DNA of 64,000 bases from Caecitellus pseudoparvulus (lineage: Eukaryota > Bigyra: Bicosoecida): assembly GCA_965644315.1 (NCBI GenBank), contig CBFFRQ010000093.1, positions 62,001 to 126,000 on the forward strand, given 5' to 3'. Each line of letters begins with the position of its first letter. Position 1 is the stretch's first letter. Below are positions 10,438-22,097 of the stretch, piece after piece. Under the pieces are notes generated by a model that made no database searches, was not told where the DNA came from, and saw nothing but the letters and a program-made list of their open reading frames with translations. Both the position numbers and the translations under genes were made by a program.

Positions 10438-11517
10438 TCATTTCCGCAACTCCGCCTGCATGGCTTGCACCATGCTCTCTCGCTCAGAGCGACTGGCCAC
10501 TGGCCGCCCATCACCCGCACTGCTTCCAGCTGCGACTGAGTCAACCAGCAGCACACGTGCGCGGGTCACAAGGGACTCCAGCGGCAGGGAACCCTGCGTG
10601 AACTGTGCCAGGTACGACTTGAACAGGTCCAGTCGATCCCCCGGCACCCCTGCCTGAATCCGCTGCCACAGCTGCGCAGACAGAGGCTGCTTGGCGGCCT
10701 CAGCAGCTTGACTTGCTGCCTCTTGGGCCTGTTGGGCTCTTGCTTGTGACACGTCAGTGCGCTGCAGCAACTGCTGCTGTGCTTCTGTCACGTGCGCCAG
10801 CTGGGCCTGGATGGACCTGATGCTGCCGTTCAAGACATGCTGCTGCGACGGGGGAACAGTGAACGAAGATTCCAAGGATGCTGCAGTCGCAGCTGCAGTC
10901 GTGCTCGTGTGGGGTGTTGACGATGCCGCAGTGATGGCTCGCAGCAAGGCGTCCAGCTCCCCCCGTGCGCCGTCGGTGTCCGCCTCAGAGTGCGACGAGT
11001 GGGGACCCTGGCTACCTTGGAGCGCGCGTAGCAGGGACTTGGAGGATGCAAGACTGTCATCTAGGTCCACAGCAGATGCATCAAGGTCCTCTGAGTACTC
11101 CCGCGCCTCGGGGGGAGAGGCTGGTCGCGAGAAGTGTGCGCTGGGTGTTGGCGCCCGCGGGGGGCGGGACGCCGAATGAGCAGAAAATGAAGGCTCCGCA
11201 GGCATGGAGTGGGCCATGGAAACGGATGGCATGGGGCTGCTACGAGCTTCTCGCCGCTCATGGGCGCCGTCCAGGGCACTTCGAACGAGGCGATCCGACT
11301 CCACCCGGCGAAGGCGGCCAACCTCTCCCTGCAGCATTTCGTTGTGCTTCAGCAAGCTCTCGTTCTCCGCTTTCAACGCCTCCACTGTCTGGATGTGTTG
11401 TCTGCGAATCTTCTGTAACTCTGCCTGCAACTGGGCCACTTGCGAGCGCAACTGGCTCCCTTCCTCTTGCTGCGCACCAACGGCAGGCATGTGAAACGCC
11501 TGTCCACTGCCTGGCAT
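10438..11517 (-). CDS. Uncharacterised coiled-coil protein
   Basis: 359-aa product from ATG 11517. A strong heptad-rich coiled coil occupies residues ~18-75 (QLRSQVAQLQAELQKIRRQH, then ALKAENESLLKHNEMLQGEV). A Ser/Pro/Ala-rich disordered stretch follows, then a second helical region with VLNGSIRSIQAQLAHVTEAQQQLLQ, and a compact C-terminal segment (LWQRIQAGVPGDRLDLFKSYLAQF). I do not recognise the family. A possible upstream first exon starts at ATG 11597 (22 codons, then GTACGT donor), but it needs a 32-nt intron, shorter than others here, so the start is provisional. It lies between an ARF-like gene and an amino-acid transporter, all on the minus strand. Role unknown; a cytoskeletal, centrosomal or vesicle scaffold would suit the architecture. 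Confidence 0.65.
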   Translation of the reverse strand: MPGSGQAFHMPAVGAQQEEGSQLRSQVAQLQAELQKIRRQHIQTVEALKAENESLLKHNEMLQGEVGRLRRVESDRLVRSALDGAHERREARSSPMPSVSMAHSMPAEPSFSAHSASRPPRAPTPSAHFSRPASPPEAREYSEDLDASAVDLDDSLASSKSLLRALQGSQGPHSSHSEADTDGARGELDALLRAITAASSTPHTSTTAAATAASLESSFTVPPSQQHVLNGSIRSIQAQLAHVTEAQQQLLQRTDVSQARAQQAQEAASQAAEAAKQPLSAQLWQRIQAGVPGDRLDLFKSYLAQFTQGSLPLESLVTRARVLLVDSVAAGSSAGDGRPVASRSERESMVQAMQAELRK

Positions 11518-11834
11518 GCACGCCGACGTACCAGACGACTGCAGACTGAATCAATAGACTGAAAAGCCTCTGAGATTGCCCGTGGCCTGCTTGCCATGAC
11601 TGACGCTTCCTGCCTTCTTCGAGCGGCGAGTCCGTGCGTAGAGTGGCGTTTCACCTGCTGGGCTGGATTCACCTGCCGTTGCGTTGGAGATCAGCCAGGA
11701 ATGGGAACGCTTGGCAGCAAAAACCTGCAGCACTCCATGCCAGGGGCGTGGGTAAGCACGTTCATAAACTGAATTGACAATCTCACACAGATGCGTCCAG
11801 AGGCAGTCAGGAAGTGCAGGTACCACTCACCAAG
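11518..11834. other. Intergenic spacer with possible upstream exon
   Basis: 317 bp between two minus-strand genes. It contains a short ATG frame at 11597 that could be a first exon of the coiled-coil gene to its left. Otherwise I see no convincing gene or element. Confidence 0.4.
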
Positions 11835-13529
11835 TCAAGCACCATTGACTATGTCCATGATGGTGAACGTCGTTGTCAACGCCGCAGCCACAACGCCAAA
11901 CACCGCAATCGCGACATGCGACCACCATGCCAGGGGCGTTGTTTGCGGCAGGCCCTTGCTTGCTGCAAGGTACAGCACGGCAGGGAAGAGAAACCCCGTG
12001 AAGGAATTGATGAGGCCACCTACCAGCGTGACCATCGCAGCAAAGTCGGGGATGAACACTGCGGCCAGGAGCATGGCAAGCACCATACTAAAACGCACTA
12101 GTAGGCGCAAGGCCAGCTCGGTTCCGCACTTCACCCAGCCGCAGAAAGCCCTGCCATCCCTTGCAGACTTTGGTGGAGGCTCGCTCAGGCGCAAGCCCAG
12201 GTGGGCCCCAGCCTGTGGTCTGAGCGGCTCGTCGCTGGTTGCACGTGGTGCTGGAGGGGGCACATCTGCATCTGCTGGCACCTGCCGCACATCACAGTCG
12301 ATCCGGTGCAGCTCTGCTTTGAGCTGCTTCCCGAGACGGTACTGCGCCACAGCTGCCCCTTCCAAGATCTGCCGTCCAGCTGCCAGCACCATAGGAATGG
12401 TGAACAGCAAGTCAACGCAAAGCAAGACCTTGACGATGACAGCAGCTACACTGTCTCCTAAGTTGTCAATAATGTTCGGGGCAACAGCACTGGTGAAGAG
12501 GAGGGCGCACACCGCTCCGAAAGCAGCGTTAGTGACTGCGACGCCGCCCATGCTCCAGTACACCACTCGGTTGAACTGCCCCCGATCCCTCATGGACTGC
12601 ACAACCGGCAACACAACAATGTGCACCGCGAACAAAAATGCAACCGAGCCCACCACTTGGACGATGCCAAGCGGGCGCACCGCCGGCACATCCTGCCAGG
12701 CTTCTCGCGACGTGCCGTTGACTCCCACCTGCTGCAGTGCAGAGCCGTGTCGATCCACGCCGTCGCCAGCAGCCCCCACAGCGACTACCGCGATAATGCC
12801 AGCAGCCACAGCAATATTCCCCAAGATGGAAGTCCACGCCAGGTGCTTGTAGGAGCTCACAAGGGACAAGAGCAGGATGAAGGGCAGCACAACAAGGGTC
12901 GCGGGCAGGGGCTGCCACCCCACCAAGGACTGCAGAGTCGAGCTTATGAAGTCTAGGTATGCTGCTCCCACACCAATGCTGGTAGCGACGACAGACACAT
13001 TGATTGCCAGCTCCATGCCATTCCAGGACACTTCCTGGGCCGCTTGGGAAGCCCGCAATGCGGAGGGGGAGGCGGTGCCAACGCCCCCAATCCGGGAAAA
13101 GCCGGAACCCCCCGGAGCCAGCCTTCGCCGAATGTCACAGGCAGGGCAGAGGACCTTGCCGATTTTTGCATACGTCAGCTTTTCCAGCACAGCATCTGCG
13201 CCAGGTGCAGCGCCGGACGCCGCCAAGCGCTCCTCAGCGATGCGCTCAAGCCAGCCAAGCAGACCAATCGTGTACGCTGCAAGCAGGCCCACCAGAAGCG
13301 TGGCCACGCTGGAGCCAACCACCCCACCGTTGTAGAACGCGAAGGGGAGGGAAAAGGAGCCTGCCCCGATGCAGCACTTGATGAAGTTGGCACTGGCCTG
13401 CAGCGGTGAGGAGCCTCCACCCCTTGGCGGGGTTGGATCATCGCGGTTTTTGACCTCCACTGCTTCCGGAGCTACTGCACCATCGTCTGCGCCGGCCATG
13501 TCCGTGCCAGCCTCAACAGTTCCGTACAT
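11835..13529 (-). CDS. Amino acid/auxin permease family transporter (AAAP, SLC36/SLC38-like)
   Basis: Polytopic membrane transporter moving neutral or other amino acids with protons or sodium across the plasma or vacuolar membrane. Product 564 aa from ATG 13529; an in-frame TTG six codons upstream and a stop beyond it argue for this ATG. The diagnostic first helix is present (NFIKCCIGAGSFSLPFAFYN), with the broken helix GAGSFSLP typical of the family, followed by about ten further hydrophobic segments ending at VVAAALTTTFTIMDIVNG. An unusual loop of about 60 residues with Cys, Arg and Ser (LCPACDIRRRLAPGG) follows the second helix. A second hydrophilic loop (HRIDCDVRQVPADADVPPP) lies before the last helices. 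Single exon. Substrate and membrane cannot be told from sequence. Confidence 0.88.
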   Translation of the reverse strand: MYGTVEAGTDMAGADDGAVAPEAVEVKNRDDPTPPRGGGSSPLQASANFIKCCIGAGSFSLPFAFYNGGVVGSSVATLLVGLLAAYTIGLLGWLERIAEERLAASGAAPGADAVLEKLTYAKIGKVLCPACDIRRRLAPGGSGFSRIGGVGTASPSALRASQAAQEVSWNGMELAINVSVVATSIGVGAAYLDFISSTLQSLVGWQPLPATLVVLPFILLLSLVSSYKHLAWTSILGNIAVAAGIIAVVAVGAAGDGVDRHGSALQQVGVNGTSREAWQDVPAVRPLGIVQVVGSVAFLFAVHIVVLPVVQSMRDRGQFNRVVYWSMGGVAVTNAAFGAVCALLFTSAVAPNIIDNLGDSVAAVIVKVLLCVDLLFTIPMVLAAGRQILEGAAVAQYRLGKQLKAELHRIDCDVRQVPADADVPPPAPRATSDEPLRPQAGAHLGLRLSEPPPKSARDGRAFCGWVKCGTELALRLLVRFSMVLAMLLAAVFIPDFAAMVTLVGGLINSFTGFLFPAVLYLAASKGLPQTTPLAWWSHVAIAVFGVVAAALTTTFTIMDIVNGA

Positions 13530-13720
13530 GCGGTTGAAAGCAGGCAAGACTGCTTCGAGGAGCCTTCTCTAATGGGGAAACGCCTGGCCCCGCAGCCTCA
13601 TCCTGGCCGGCTGCGGAGATTGGTTGTGGTCTGCATTTTTGCTGGAGCGCAGCTCTGCGTCGTGGACACCGGGTCAGTCTGCGGCCTACACTTCGACCCA
13701 AAGAAGCTGCAAAGGCTTCT

Positions 13721-15411
13721 TTACTTTCCCTTGACCGGCGTCAGGCCTGTGGTGGGCTTGGCCCCGCGCCGCTTCATGACAGACTTTGTGAACTCGGGTG
13801 CCTTGGCCGCATCCACGTACGCTTGGCTCACGGTGTCGTGCTGGAGCAGCATCAAGTGGGCAGACTTGCGGTACCGCTGCAAGGCGGCTACTTCCGGCTC
13901 TGACCGCACTTTCACACCAGACAGACGCCAGCTGCATACCCGGCAGCACAGGGACACCAGAGTGAGCATCCCTGCCAGTGCCAGGCAACGAGGCAGCCAG
14001 GAGCCCATGCCGATTCCGCCCGCAGCATTGGAGAAGCTCTGGTGGGCTGTGAGCATGGGCTCCATACCCGACTTGACAGAGGGAACCTCTGTCAGAGCCG
14101 CAGGCATCCAGCCTGCGCCCCACAAGGAGAGCACGGCATCCGCAGTCATGGCGAGAGCGAACAACACGAACAGCGCCGTCAGGGAGGACAAGTTGGCCGA
14201 CACGGACGCATGCAGGGCCATGTTTTCCTTGTTGCGTTTGAGGCTCTTGTCCACATTCGCCACAATCATGTCCGCATCCTCCTTCAAGCGCTCCATGGAC
14301 AGCTGCACGCGTTTCTGGATGGCCTTCCCAATCATGTCCAAGACGCTGGGCAGCGCATTGTCCGAATCGTCCATGATTCCCTTCCGGTCTGCGGCGGGGA
14401 TCCAAACTGCTGGTACTGATATTGCGTGCGTGTCGCTGAGCTGGGCAGTGAAGCGCTGAGTCAGTTGCACGATGAGCTTGTTCAGGTCTTGCAGGCTCTC
14501 CACGGTGTCCGCCTTGGTGAGCAAAAACTGCATCTTGCTCTGGTATCCGCGCTTGTTCAGGTCCGCCACGACGTTCATTGTGCGGTTGCACTGGGAACCG
14601 CTGTGTGGATCCATGCAGCAGATGATGAGGTCTGCCACAGCTGCCAGTCGTGCAATGACTTTCTCAGGAGGGAAGCGGTACTTGACGTCACCATCGACCA
14701 AGCCAGGAGTGTCAATGAAAGACACGGACGGAAACTGATGCTTGGTGCTGGTTGACACTTGCACGGAGTAGAACTCATGAAACCTCGAGATCTCCTCTTT
14801 GGTCAAGGCTGGGTCACCACCTTCTTGGATGGCATGGTTGACGTGGGGGGTGTACCTCAAAGCCGTGTTCCCCACAAGCTCACGTGTACCTGTTCCATGA
14901 GTGCAGTACGTGAACCCCCGTGTCTCCATGGACATGCCTGTGCTCTGCGTGGCGCGAGAGGCAAAAAGGCCCGAAAGTACAGCACAGCGCCCTGGCTCCC
15001 ACCTGGGCAGCCACTTACCTGCAATCGTTCCCCGACATACCAATTGATGAGACTGGATTTTCCAGATGAGTGGTTCCCGAACAGCAGGACAGTGACGCTC
15101 TTCTGAGGATGCAGGATCTGCTTTGTGCCTGTCAGGCGCGCAAGCTCCTCCAATCCAACCTTGCCACACTCAACCTACGAAGCATTGGCGCAGGTGACCC
15201 TTCAAACAAAGAGAGACAGTGCTGCTTCACGGAAATTGATCTCACCTCCTCTGGTTTCACGTAGCAGGAGTGGACAGTGTTGAGGATGCTGCGATGGGGG
15301 TGGGCTGACGGCCAGCGTTACGCGTGTAACGCGCAAGTGTCCACTCCGCGCCGTGCCGCACCTATCAACGAGCGCTTGGTCTTCACTGCCATCACGAGAA
15401 GATGCTGCCAT
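13721..15411 (-). CDS. EHD/dynamin-superfamily GTPase with two C-terminal membrane helices
   Basis: Large GTPase of the dynamin superfamily, closest in layout to EHD/sarcalumenin-type proteins. Four exons: 15411-15362, 15288-15246, 15174-15019 and 14944-13721, with introns of 71-74 nt; product 490 aa. Joining rebuilds an EHD-like N-terminal helix (SILNTVHSCYVKPEE), P-loop GNHSSGKSS (64-72), DTPGLVDG (161-168) and LTKAD (225-229). An 'RG(F/Y)T' switch-like segment lies at METRGFTYCTHG. After a helical region come two hydrophobic spans, SSLTALFVLFALAMTADAVL and LPRCLALAGMLTLVSLCCRV, then a basic tail ending KPTTGLTPVKGK. No EH domain is present. It probably tubulates or tethers a membrane in which it is anchored. 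Family assignment is firm for the GTPase core; subfamily is uncertain. Confidence 0.83.
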
Positions 15412-15723
15412 GATGAATTGCTCTGCCAGGCTTGGAAACGCTGCAGGCCTGCAAGTTTCTGCGGAGTTCGGAGGCGGCTAGCGACAGGTGTCGCTCAGCG
15501 GCCACAAGCGGGACAAGAAGCGCGTACCGTTTGGCCCCGGAGCAACTGGCGAGAAGGTGGACACTCAGTAGTGGAAACCTAGATGGCTTGTATTCGTGGA
15601 TGCTCGGGCGCAGGGTGGGATGGCGGAGGGAAATTTGCCACGGTGCCGGTGTCTGTGACAGCAGCTGCAGCAAGTGTGCCTTAGACGGTCCACGGGCAAG
15701 GAGCAGGTGCGGGCCAGGCGCCA
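15412..15723. other. Intergenic spacer
   Basis: 312 bp between two minus-strand genes. It presumably holds the GTPase promoter and the 3' end signals of the 2,099-aa gene. I see no gene or clear motif in it. Confidence 0.4.
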
Positions 15724-18700
15724 TCAAGTGCCCCGCCCCAAGCGCAGGATGCCTTCTTCTAAGCTCTTTGTCTTCTTTAGCCTGTCGTCTGTGCCTGGCC
15801 TGCCGGCTGGGTGCATGTCAGCCGAGGAAGTGGCAGGGGCCTCACGTGCACTGAGCGCTGCTTGAATGGAGGCCACGTCGGCTTGCCGAAGGCTCTGATC
15901 TTGATGCTGGGCCAGCTGCAGGCGCGTGGAGAGGACGGAGTGCTGCCAGCCCGCATGCCCGTCACTTGCATCGCGGTCGCTGAGGGCGCGCAGGCAAGAA
16001 ATGTAGTCCGAGTGGCACTTGCCATCCCCACAAGGAACGGGGCGAGAGTTATCCTTGCAGGGGCCATCAAACACAGCTGAGGCGACGCAATCTGAGACAA
16101 AAGGAAAGCCGTACAAGACTGGCGCCTTCCCGTGGCACTGCTTGAAGTCCTCCACGGTCCGTTTGTAGTTGAAGAGCACCTCCATGACTTCGAAAATGTG
16201 CGGCACCAACGCATCGTACGTGTGGTCCTTCGTGTCAAAGTCAATGTAGTCCAGGGCTGGGCCAAGGAACACAATATTCCACGGCGCCATGTCTTGGTAG
16301 AGTGGGAGGGCCACGAACTGGTGGTACGCCTGGGCCCGGAGTGGCTTCAGCAGGCCCATGCGCAGCACTGCAATCAACGTTACTCCATGCACAGTTTCGT
16401 ACGGAATGTGGGCCCCATCTTTGTCACGCGTAAGGTGGATGTCCAAGAAGCCGCCATTGTTCGGGTGCAGCCCTGGCCGCACGGGAGTGCCCGCAGGCAG
16501 TGCAGCAACATTGAGCGTGTACTTCCGTTCGTGGCCATCGATTTCTGACTGGAAATGGTGATTTACATGTCTTGTCATGTTTACAATGTCCACCCGAACC
16601 AGGCCTGAGCCGAGCACCCCACTCGCAAGCATTCCTTGCCCCCTCAAACCTGGCGTCCTGCCAGACATGCCCCCTTCTTGAAGACGGGCATGCTTTGCCG
16701 CTGGGAGCACGCTAACCCGAACGTCCAGCTCGGAGCTCACGCTGGCATCCACGAGCTCCGAAATCAGGCGCCACTCAGCCGCGGCCCAGCGCGGTGTAGG
16801 GTGGGAGGCCAGGCGGAACGTGACAGCCTCACCCATCTGACTTGGGGGGAAAAGGGAAGACATGGCCAGCGAGAGGTGGGCAGCACTTGGCACTCGAAGC
16901 ACAGAAGTGCCGCCGACCATAATTGCGTGGCTTACGAGGCCGCGCACTTCGCTTTCGCTTGTAGAGGCGAGCAGCTCCTCCAGCGGCGTGCCAAAGTACA
17001 AGAAGCGCAGCATCTCGGGGGACTTGGCCAGGGCAGTGAGCAGCGCAGAATCCACTGCATGCCTGCAAATGACAGCATTGGGCAGCTTCAGTGCCAGAGC
17101 TGCTGCTAAGTGCATGTCTGTTCCCAGCCTGCTCTCTTCCACACTCAACACCGTCGCTTTCGGGAAGGCAGCAGCAACTGACAGCGCAACGGCCCCGGCC
17201 CCGGCACCCAACTCGAGGTATGAGAAGGCCCCAGGCTGGCCACCGGACGCTGTGTCCGCTGGGCTGAGCACTGACTTGAGCACCTCCCATCGGCTGTCTT
17301 GGGCAGGGCCTGAGACCTGAGGCCCAGCACCACGCTCTGCCTGGAACCACTGGACGGAGCCGGAGCCTGCACCTTGCTCCGCACGGAGAACCGGCACAAC
17401 AAGGGTCAAACTGTCTTTGGCAGGCAGAACCCGCACAAGCCAGGGCGGAAGGCTCGCAGACTGAGCTTGTGCCACTGCGATGTCCGGCAGAGGCAGGGAC
17501 AGGTGCAGCCTCAGGAGGTCCTTCGACAGGGACGGCGTCAGGCCCAATTGCACCAAGCTGTGCAGTGACCATCCAGGTCGTGGAGAGGGAAGAGTTGCAA
17601 CTGAGCTTGTTGGAATGACAGGGGGGGGTGGTGGTGTGGTGGCTGCGCGTCTTGTCGCCCACGCTGCAACATCTACCCTCAGCAGCAACAGCTCTCGCGG
17701 GCATGACGCTGAAGAGCCTGGAAGCTGGATGTAGGAGGGAATGGAGATCGTGCTGGAGTCGCCCAAGCCTGCGGCTCGTGCTGCACGCTCCAGCATGTTT
17801 CGATAGGGCTGGCGGGAGTCACCGGCGCTGGCACAGGCACACGGCGCGCCAGCTGAGAAATCACAAGTTGAGTGGGCCCGCATCGATGCGCTACTTTCAT
17901 AGCTTCCGGCAAAGTCCGCAAGAGACATGAATCCAAGTGATTTTGCTCGAGGCGGGCTGGCATGGGGCTGCTGAGAGTCATATGCCTCTGAAAAGTCGTG
18001 AACGGCGGCCTGAGCAGAGCCGGGGTACGGATACTGCACGCCAACCCCTGTAGCAGCCGCCTCGGAAGATTCAGCGTGTGGGTGCATCGCCCCAAAGTAG
18101 CCCAACGATTCAAGCAGGGCAGCTGGGTCGCGGGTTGCGTATGCTTCGCAAGGAGGCGTGGGGCCAACCTGCCACCCGTCCTCGATACCCGCCGTAGCGG
18201 ACACTGCAGCAGCATGCAAGAACACGGACCAAGGTGGGACAATGATCATGGTTGTGCTGGCAAGGGGTAGAAGTTGCGCCAAGTATGCCTCCACGGCCGC
18301 CGTTCCGCCACTGACAACCATCGGGGCTAGCAGCGAGGCGTCAGTGATGTGCAATCTGGCAGGGTCCGGGTGCTGGCGAAGCTCCTTGATGGCATCCAGA
18401 GTCAATCCTCGCTTCGTAGGTAGCACGTTATTCTGATTGAGCAAGTCACTCAGCGCCTGGTGTGTCTCAGCCCTTGCAATGCCGGAATGCGCTGCCACGA
18501 CCAATGCCTGCGGGTACGCCCGTCCAAGTTTGCTTGCGAGGCTTGTGGCGCTGGCGCCCGACACAAGGGCGGTCCACGCAGCGGGAAAACCTGGGATCGC
18601 AAGCACTGAGGTCAATCTTGACGCATCAAGCTGGCGGGACACTTCCGCCCAGGCCGCTTGCAGCACAGCCCCTTCCCTGCGGTGCACCGCATCGGCTTCT

Positions 18701-21700
18701 TCCCGCCACGCGTCTGCCCAGTTCGCGTCACGCTTCCCTTCCCCTGCTCCAGTCCTGCGGTGTGCCCATGCGGCATCCTCGTGACCAACAAGACGTGCCG
18801 CTTGATCAGCACCCTCATCGGCAAAAACGTTGAGTGAAGCCCCAGCTGCTGCGGCAGCATAGGACGGTGGCAGCATGCGCTGGAGTTCTCGCACCGCTTC
18901 GGACCGGGGTCCATCGACCGCTGCACTACCCAATGCCTGTGCAATATCATCCAATACTACACTAGGCACAACCTCTGCTCTGTCAGGGGCAGGGGCTCCG
19001 CGCTGGGCAATGAGCAGGGCGCTGCGTTGGGCCTCCGCTGCATCCGGGAGGGACAGCAGGCGCCTGGCACCACCCCTGAGGGCCTTCCCCTCACCCTGGG
19101 TAGTTTTCCCTTTCTTGTCTTTGCTTGAGGCAGCTGGCGTGCGCTTCTCCACATGCTCGCTGGCTTGCTTTCTAACTTTGGGCTCGTCAGGAGTGTTGGC
19201 CGCAGGAGCTCCGAAATCCACCTTGTCAGCTGCACTTGGCCCCTGGCCTGTGCCGTCCTTTGACAACGACTTTGAGGGGTCAGACCTAGGCTGCGCCTTT
19301 GCGACATCATCTTTTGCTTTCGGGGTGGCATGACTGTTCTTCGACGCGGGCGATTTCGAGGGGCTGGACTCCTTGACTGGCGTTGCTGCCTTCTGCACCG
19401 GCGGAGAGTCTTTGCTTGCTTTTTGTTGCTCAGTGATGGGCTTCGAAGACTCGTTCTTCCCGTCAAGCGCCGCTCTTTCTTCCTTTGGGGGGGGCGACTC
19501 CACCTTGTGCTGTCGCAGCGGCTGAGCACTCGCACTCGCCTTGCCAACCATTGCGGCTGCGTCCAGGGCTTTGGCGGAGTCAGGAACTGCAGCACGCTTG
19601 ATACCTGGCCTCTTGTTTCCCTTGGAGGCCCCCATGGGGCGTTGAGAAGGAGATGGTAGCGGCACCTCTTTGGCAACGTGGGCTTGTACTTTGGCCGGCA
19701 CCGACACGGGCAGCCGGCTGTGAGGGGGCAAGGCAATCAGCCCTGCCCCACTCCACAGCAGGTGGCTCGGAGGCAGGAACGGTGGGAAGTAGGCTGTGCC
19801 GGGGGCAGTCATGGGCAAGAGCAGGCGCCTCGCGGCTACCTTAACATCCGCTTGGTGTAGTCCCGCCGCTCGGAGGACAGACAAAGACACTCCCTTCGTC
19901 CACGACAGCACAGCTTGCACTGCCAAGTTGGCGGCGACGGGGCTTGCCAGTTTTGACATGCCAGTGTTCTCTGGGGGCAACAAGCTTGAGTCAGGGGGGG
20001 ACACAAAGTGTTCTTGTGCAGAGTCTGGACTGGCCCTGCCAGCCCCACGCTTTTCTGGACTTGAAGCGGGCTCTGGCTCTTGTAGGCGTTCGTGGTGGGA
20101 GGAGAGGATGGCTGCCACTAAAGATGGAACATGAACGTGGTGCGTGTTTGGGAACAGGAGGCGAAGCACGGCAGGCGCTGCAGCGCGAAGAACTGGCAGC
20201 TGCGCCTGCACCAACGTTGCTCGGACATCTACAGAGAAACACGTGTCGGAGTCTAGATATGGCAACCATGGATCGCCCCTCCCCCCGCTTGCTGGGCCTG
20301 CGCTGGCTGGCAAGCCCCACTCTTCCGTGGTGGGTGTGGACGTGGGACTCGGAGATGGCTGGAGCTCAGCTGCTGCGGCAGCATACGCCAGGTCTTCTGC
20401 CGCAGCCTCCTGCTCAGTTTGCACTGCAATGACAAGCACTTCATCTCCTGGTGGAGGCAGAGATCCTGGCAATCGATACACATTGGCTTGGCGCTGGACG
20501 GACCTGGCTGATGCCACGACACCTGCCGCCGCGGCCGCAGCATCGACGAGGGCCGCAGTGTCCTGCCAGTAGCTGAAGAAGCGGGTTGGTGGCAGAGGAG
20601 AAGGCAAGACGACCCTGCGTGCCAGAGTCAAAATGGCGCCCAGCAAGTGCTCAAACTCGCCAGGCAGCAAGCTGCCAGTCAAGCGAGGCAAGTCTTGGAC
20701 AATGACAGCTGACCAAGGTACGTGTGCACTATGCAGCTTCCCCAAAAAGGACATGGATACCGAGGCCTCCACGACAGGGTTATTCTCCACTCCAAGTATT
20801 TCCTTTAAGGCGACGTGCAAGTCGGCAGGGGTGCTCGTTTGTCCCGCCAGACTGCCGAGAGGTGCCGTAGGCCACGCCACAGACACAATGGTGGTGTTTG
20901 TAAGAGCCTGGGCCAAGGCCACTGACATGTGCCCTGTGCCTGAACCGAGCACCAACACTGGCCCCGAGGTCAGGTACAACGCAGCCCCATGTACAAAAGT
21001 GGGGGGGGGTGGCTCCCGTGACGGCGACCTGGCGTGAATCTCTGCAACACTCCTCATGGCCGCTGCCTCAAGTGCCGAGGCTGCCGCAGCCCGGTCTTCA
21101 GCCAGAGCAAGGTCGGGCCCCGGTTGCTGCCCCTCAATGCCGCTCTGCTTCCTGGCGCCTTGGGGCACGTCTGGAAACTGCATGAACGTGCCCGCATCGC
21201 CCGAGGCCGAGGGGCCACGAAATCCTCCCAAAGATGAAGAAACCGCAGACAGGAGCCGCTTCCCCCCAGCAGCTGGGCTCGGAGAAGCCTGGCGCTTCGC
21301 AAGGGCTTCTTGGTACAACAACTCCTCTTCAGCCCGAGTTGCAGCGTTTCGCGCGGTCTGCATATCCACCAGCGCATCCGCTGCGTCCACTTGCCACGCC
21401 CCTTCTGCTTCGATGTATGCTTCCCAGGCTTGTCTCTGCTTGAGGTGCACCAGTGTAGAGGGCTTCATGGGCTCGCCCGCTTTGGCAGCTCTTGCGGCAG
21501 CTGCGCAAAGCTCCGCCTCCCCCAGCCCTTGTGCCGACAGGATGACTTGGGCGCTGTGGCGGGCCACGGCATCATTCTCGAAAGACTGCACCACATCGTC
21601 AGCCGTCACTGATTCATGCACTCCGAAAGGCAGGTCTGTGTCTCCTGCTTCACGAAGGGCAGACCTCTGCAAGGAAGGCTCCCGCAACTCAGGAATCTCA

Positions 21701-22097
21701 CCATGGCGCAAGGCAGCACGAAGGATGTCCAAAAGTGGCGTGTCCCACTCAATGTCGTGAGCTGCGCCAGGAGGCGGCGCGCTGCCCGTTGGCGCAGCCG
21801 GCCCCGGAGATGCAGTTGCCTTCTTGCTGAACGGCGTGTGCTGCCCAACGGTGTGAACCTCTCCGTTTGTCTGCTTTGGAGGCTCCACATGTTGTGGAGG
21901 ACGCAACGAATCGACTTGAGGAAGGTCTCCGCTCTGTTCCACACGGTGTGGGATCCTGCAGCGGCCACGACAGCAGGAGGGTACTGGGCTGAGTCGTGAG
22001 CCACTGAGCATGCCACGGGGCATACTCACGGCGGGTTCCCGGCACTTGAGGCATAGTTGAGCGCCGTTAATGCAACAGAGATACCTGTCAATGACAT
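15724..22097 (-). CDS. Giant protein with methyltransferase-like domains and kinase-like C-terminus
   Basis: 2,099-aa product from two exons, 22097-22030 and 21955-15724, with a 74-nt intron. Exon 1 encodes a short hydrophobic leader (MSLTGISVALTALNYASSAG) that could be a signal peptide, though it lacks basic n-region residues. Near residue 355-390 is a glycine-rich Rossmann motif (VLVLGSGTGH), and near 1600 a second one (LELGAGAGAVALSVAAAF) followed by an acidic strand end. The middle segment around ATMIIVPPW may be a third, degenerate copy. A Lys/Pro/Ser-rich disordered linker (about DNA 19030-19640) separates the first copy from the rest. The C-terminal ~200 residues contain LYQDMAPWNIVF then LDYIDFDTKDHTYD, resembling the HxDxxxxN catalytic loop and DFD metal site of kinase-like folds, followed by NYKRTVEDFKQCHG and a Cys-rich end. 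No close family recognised; enzymatic activity is inference. Confidence 0.72.

Noticed and set aside
10438-11597. Extra first exon of the coiled-coil gene at ATG 11597
   Set aside because: It needs a 32-nt intron, below the range of other introns here; kept only as an alternative.
11791-12852. Plus-strand 353-codon frame opposite the transporter
   Set aside because: The Thr/Ala/Met-rich translation is the typical antisense of membrane helices.
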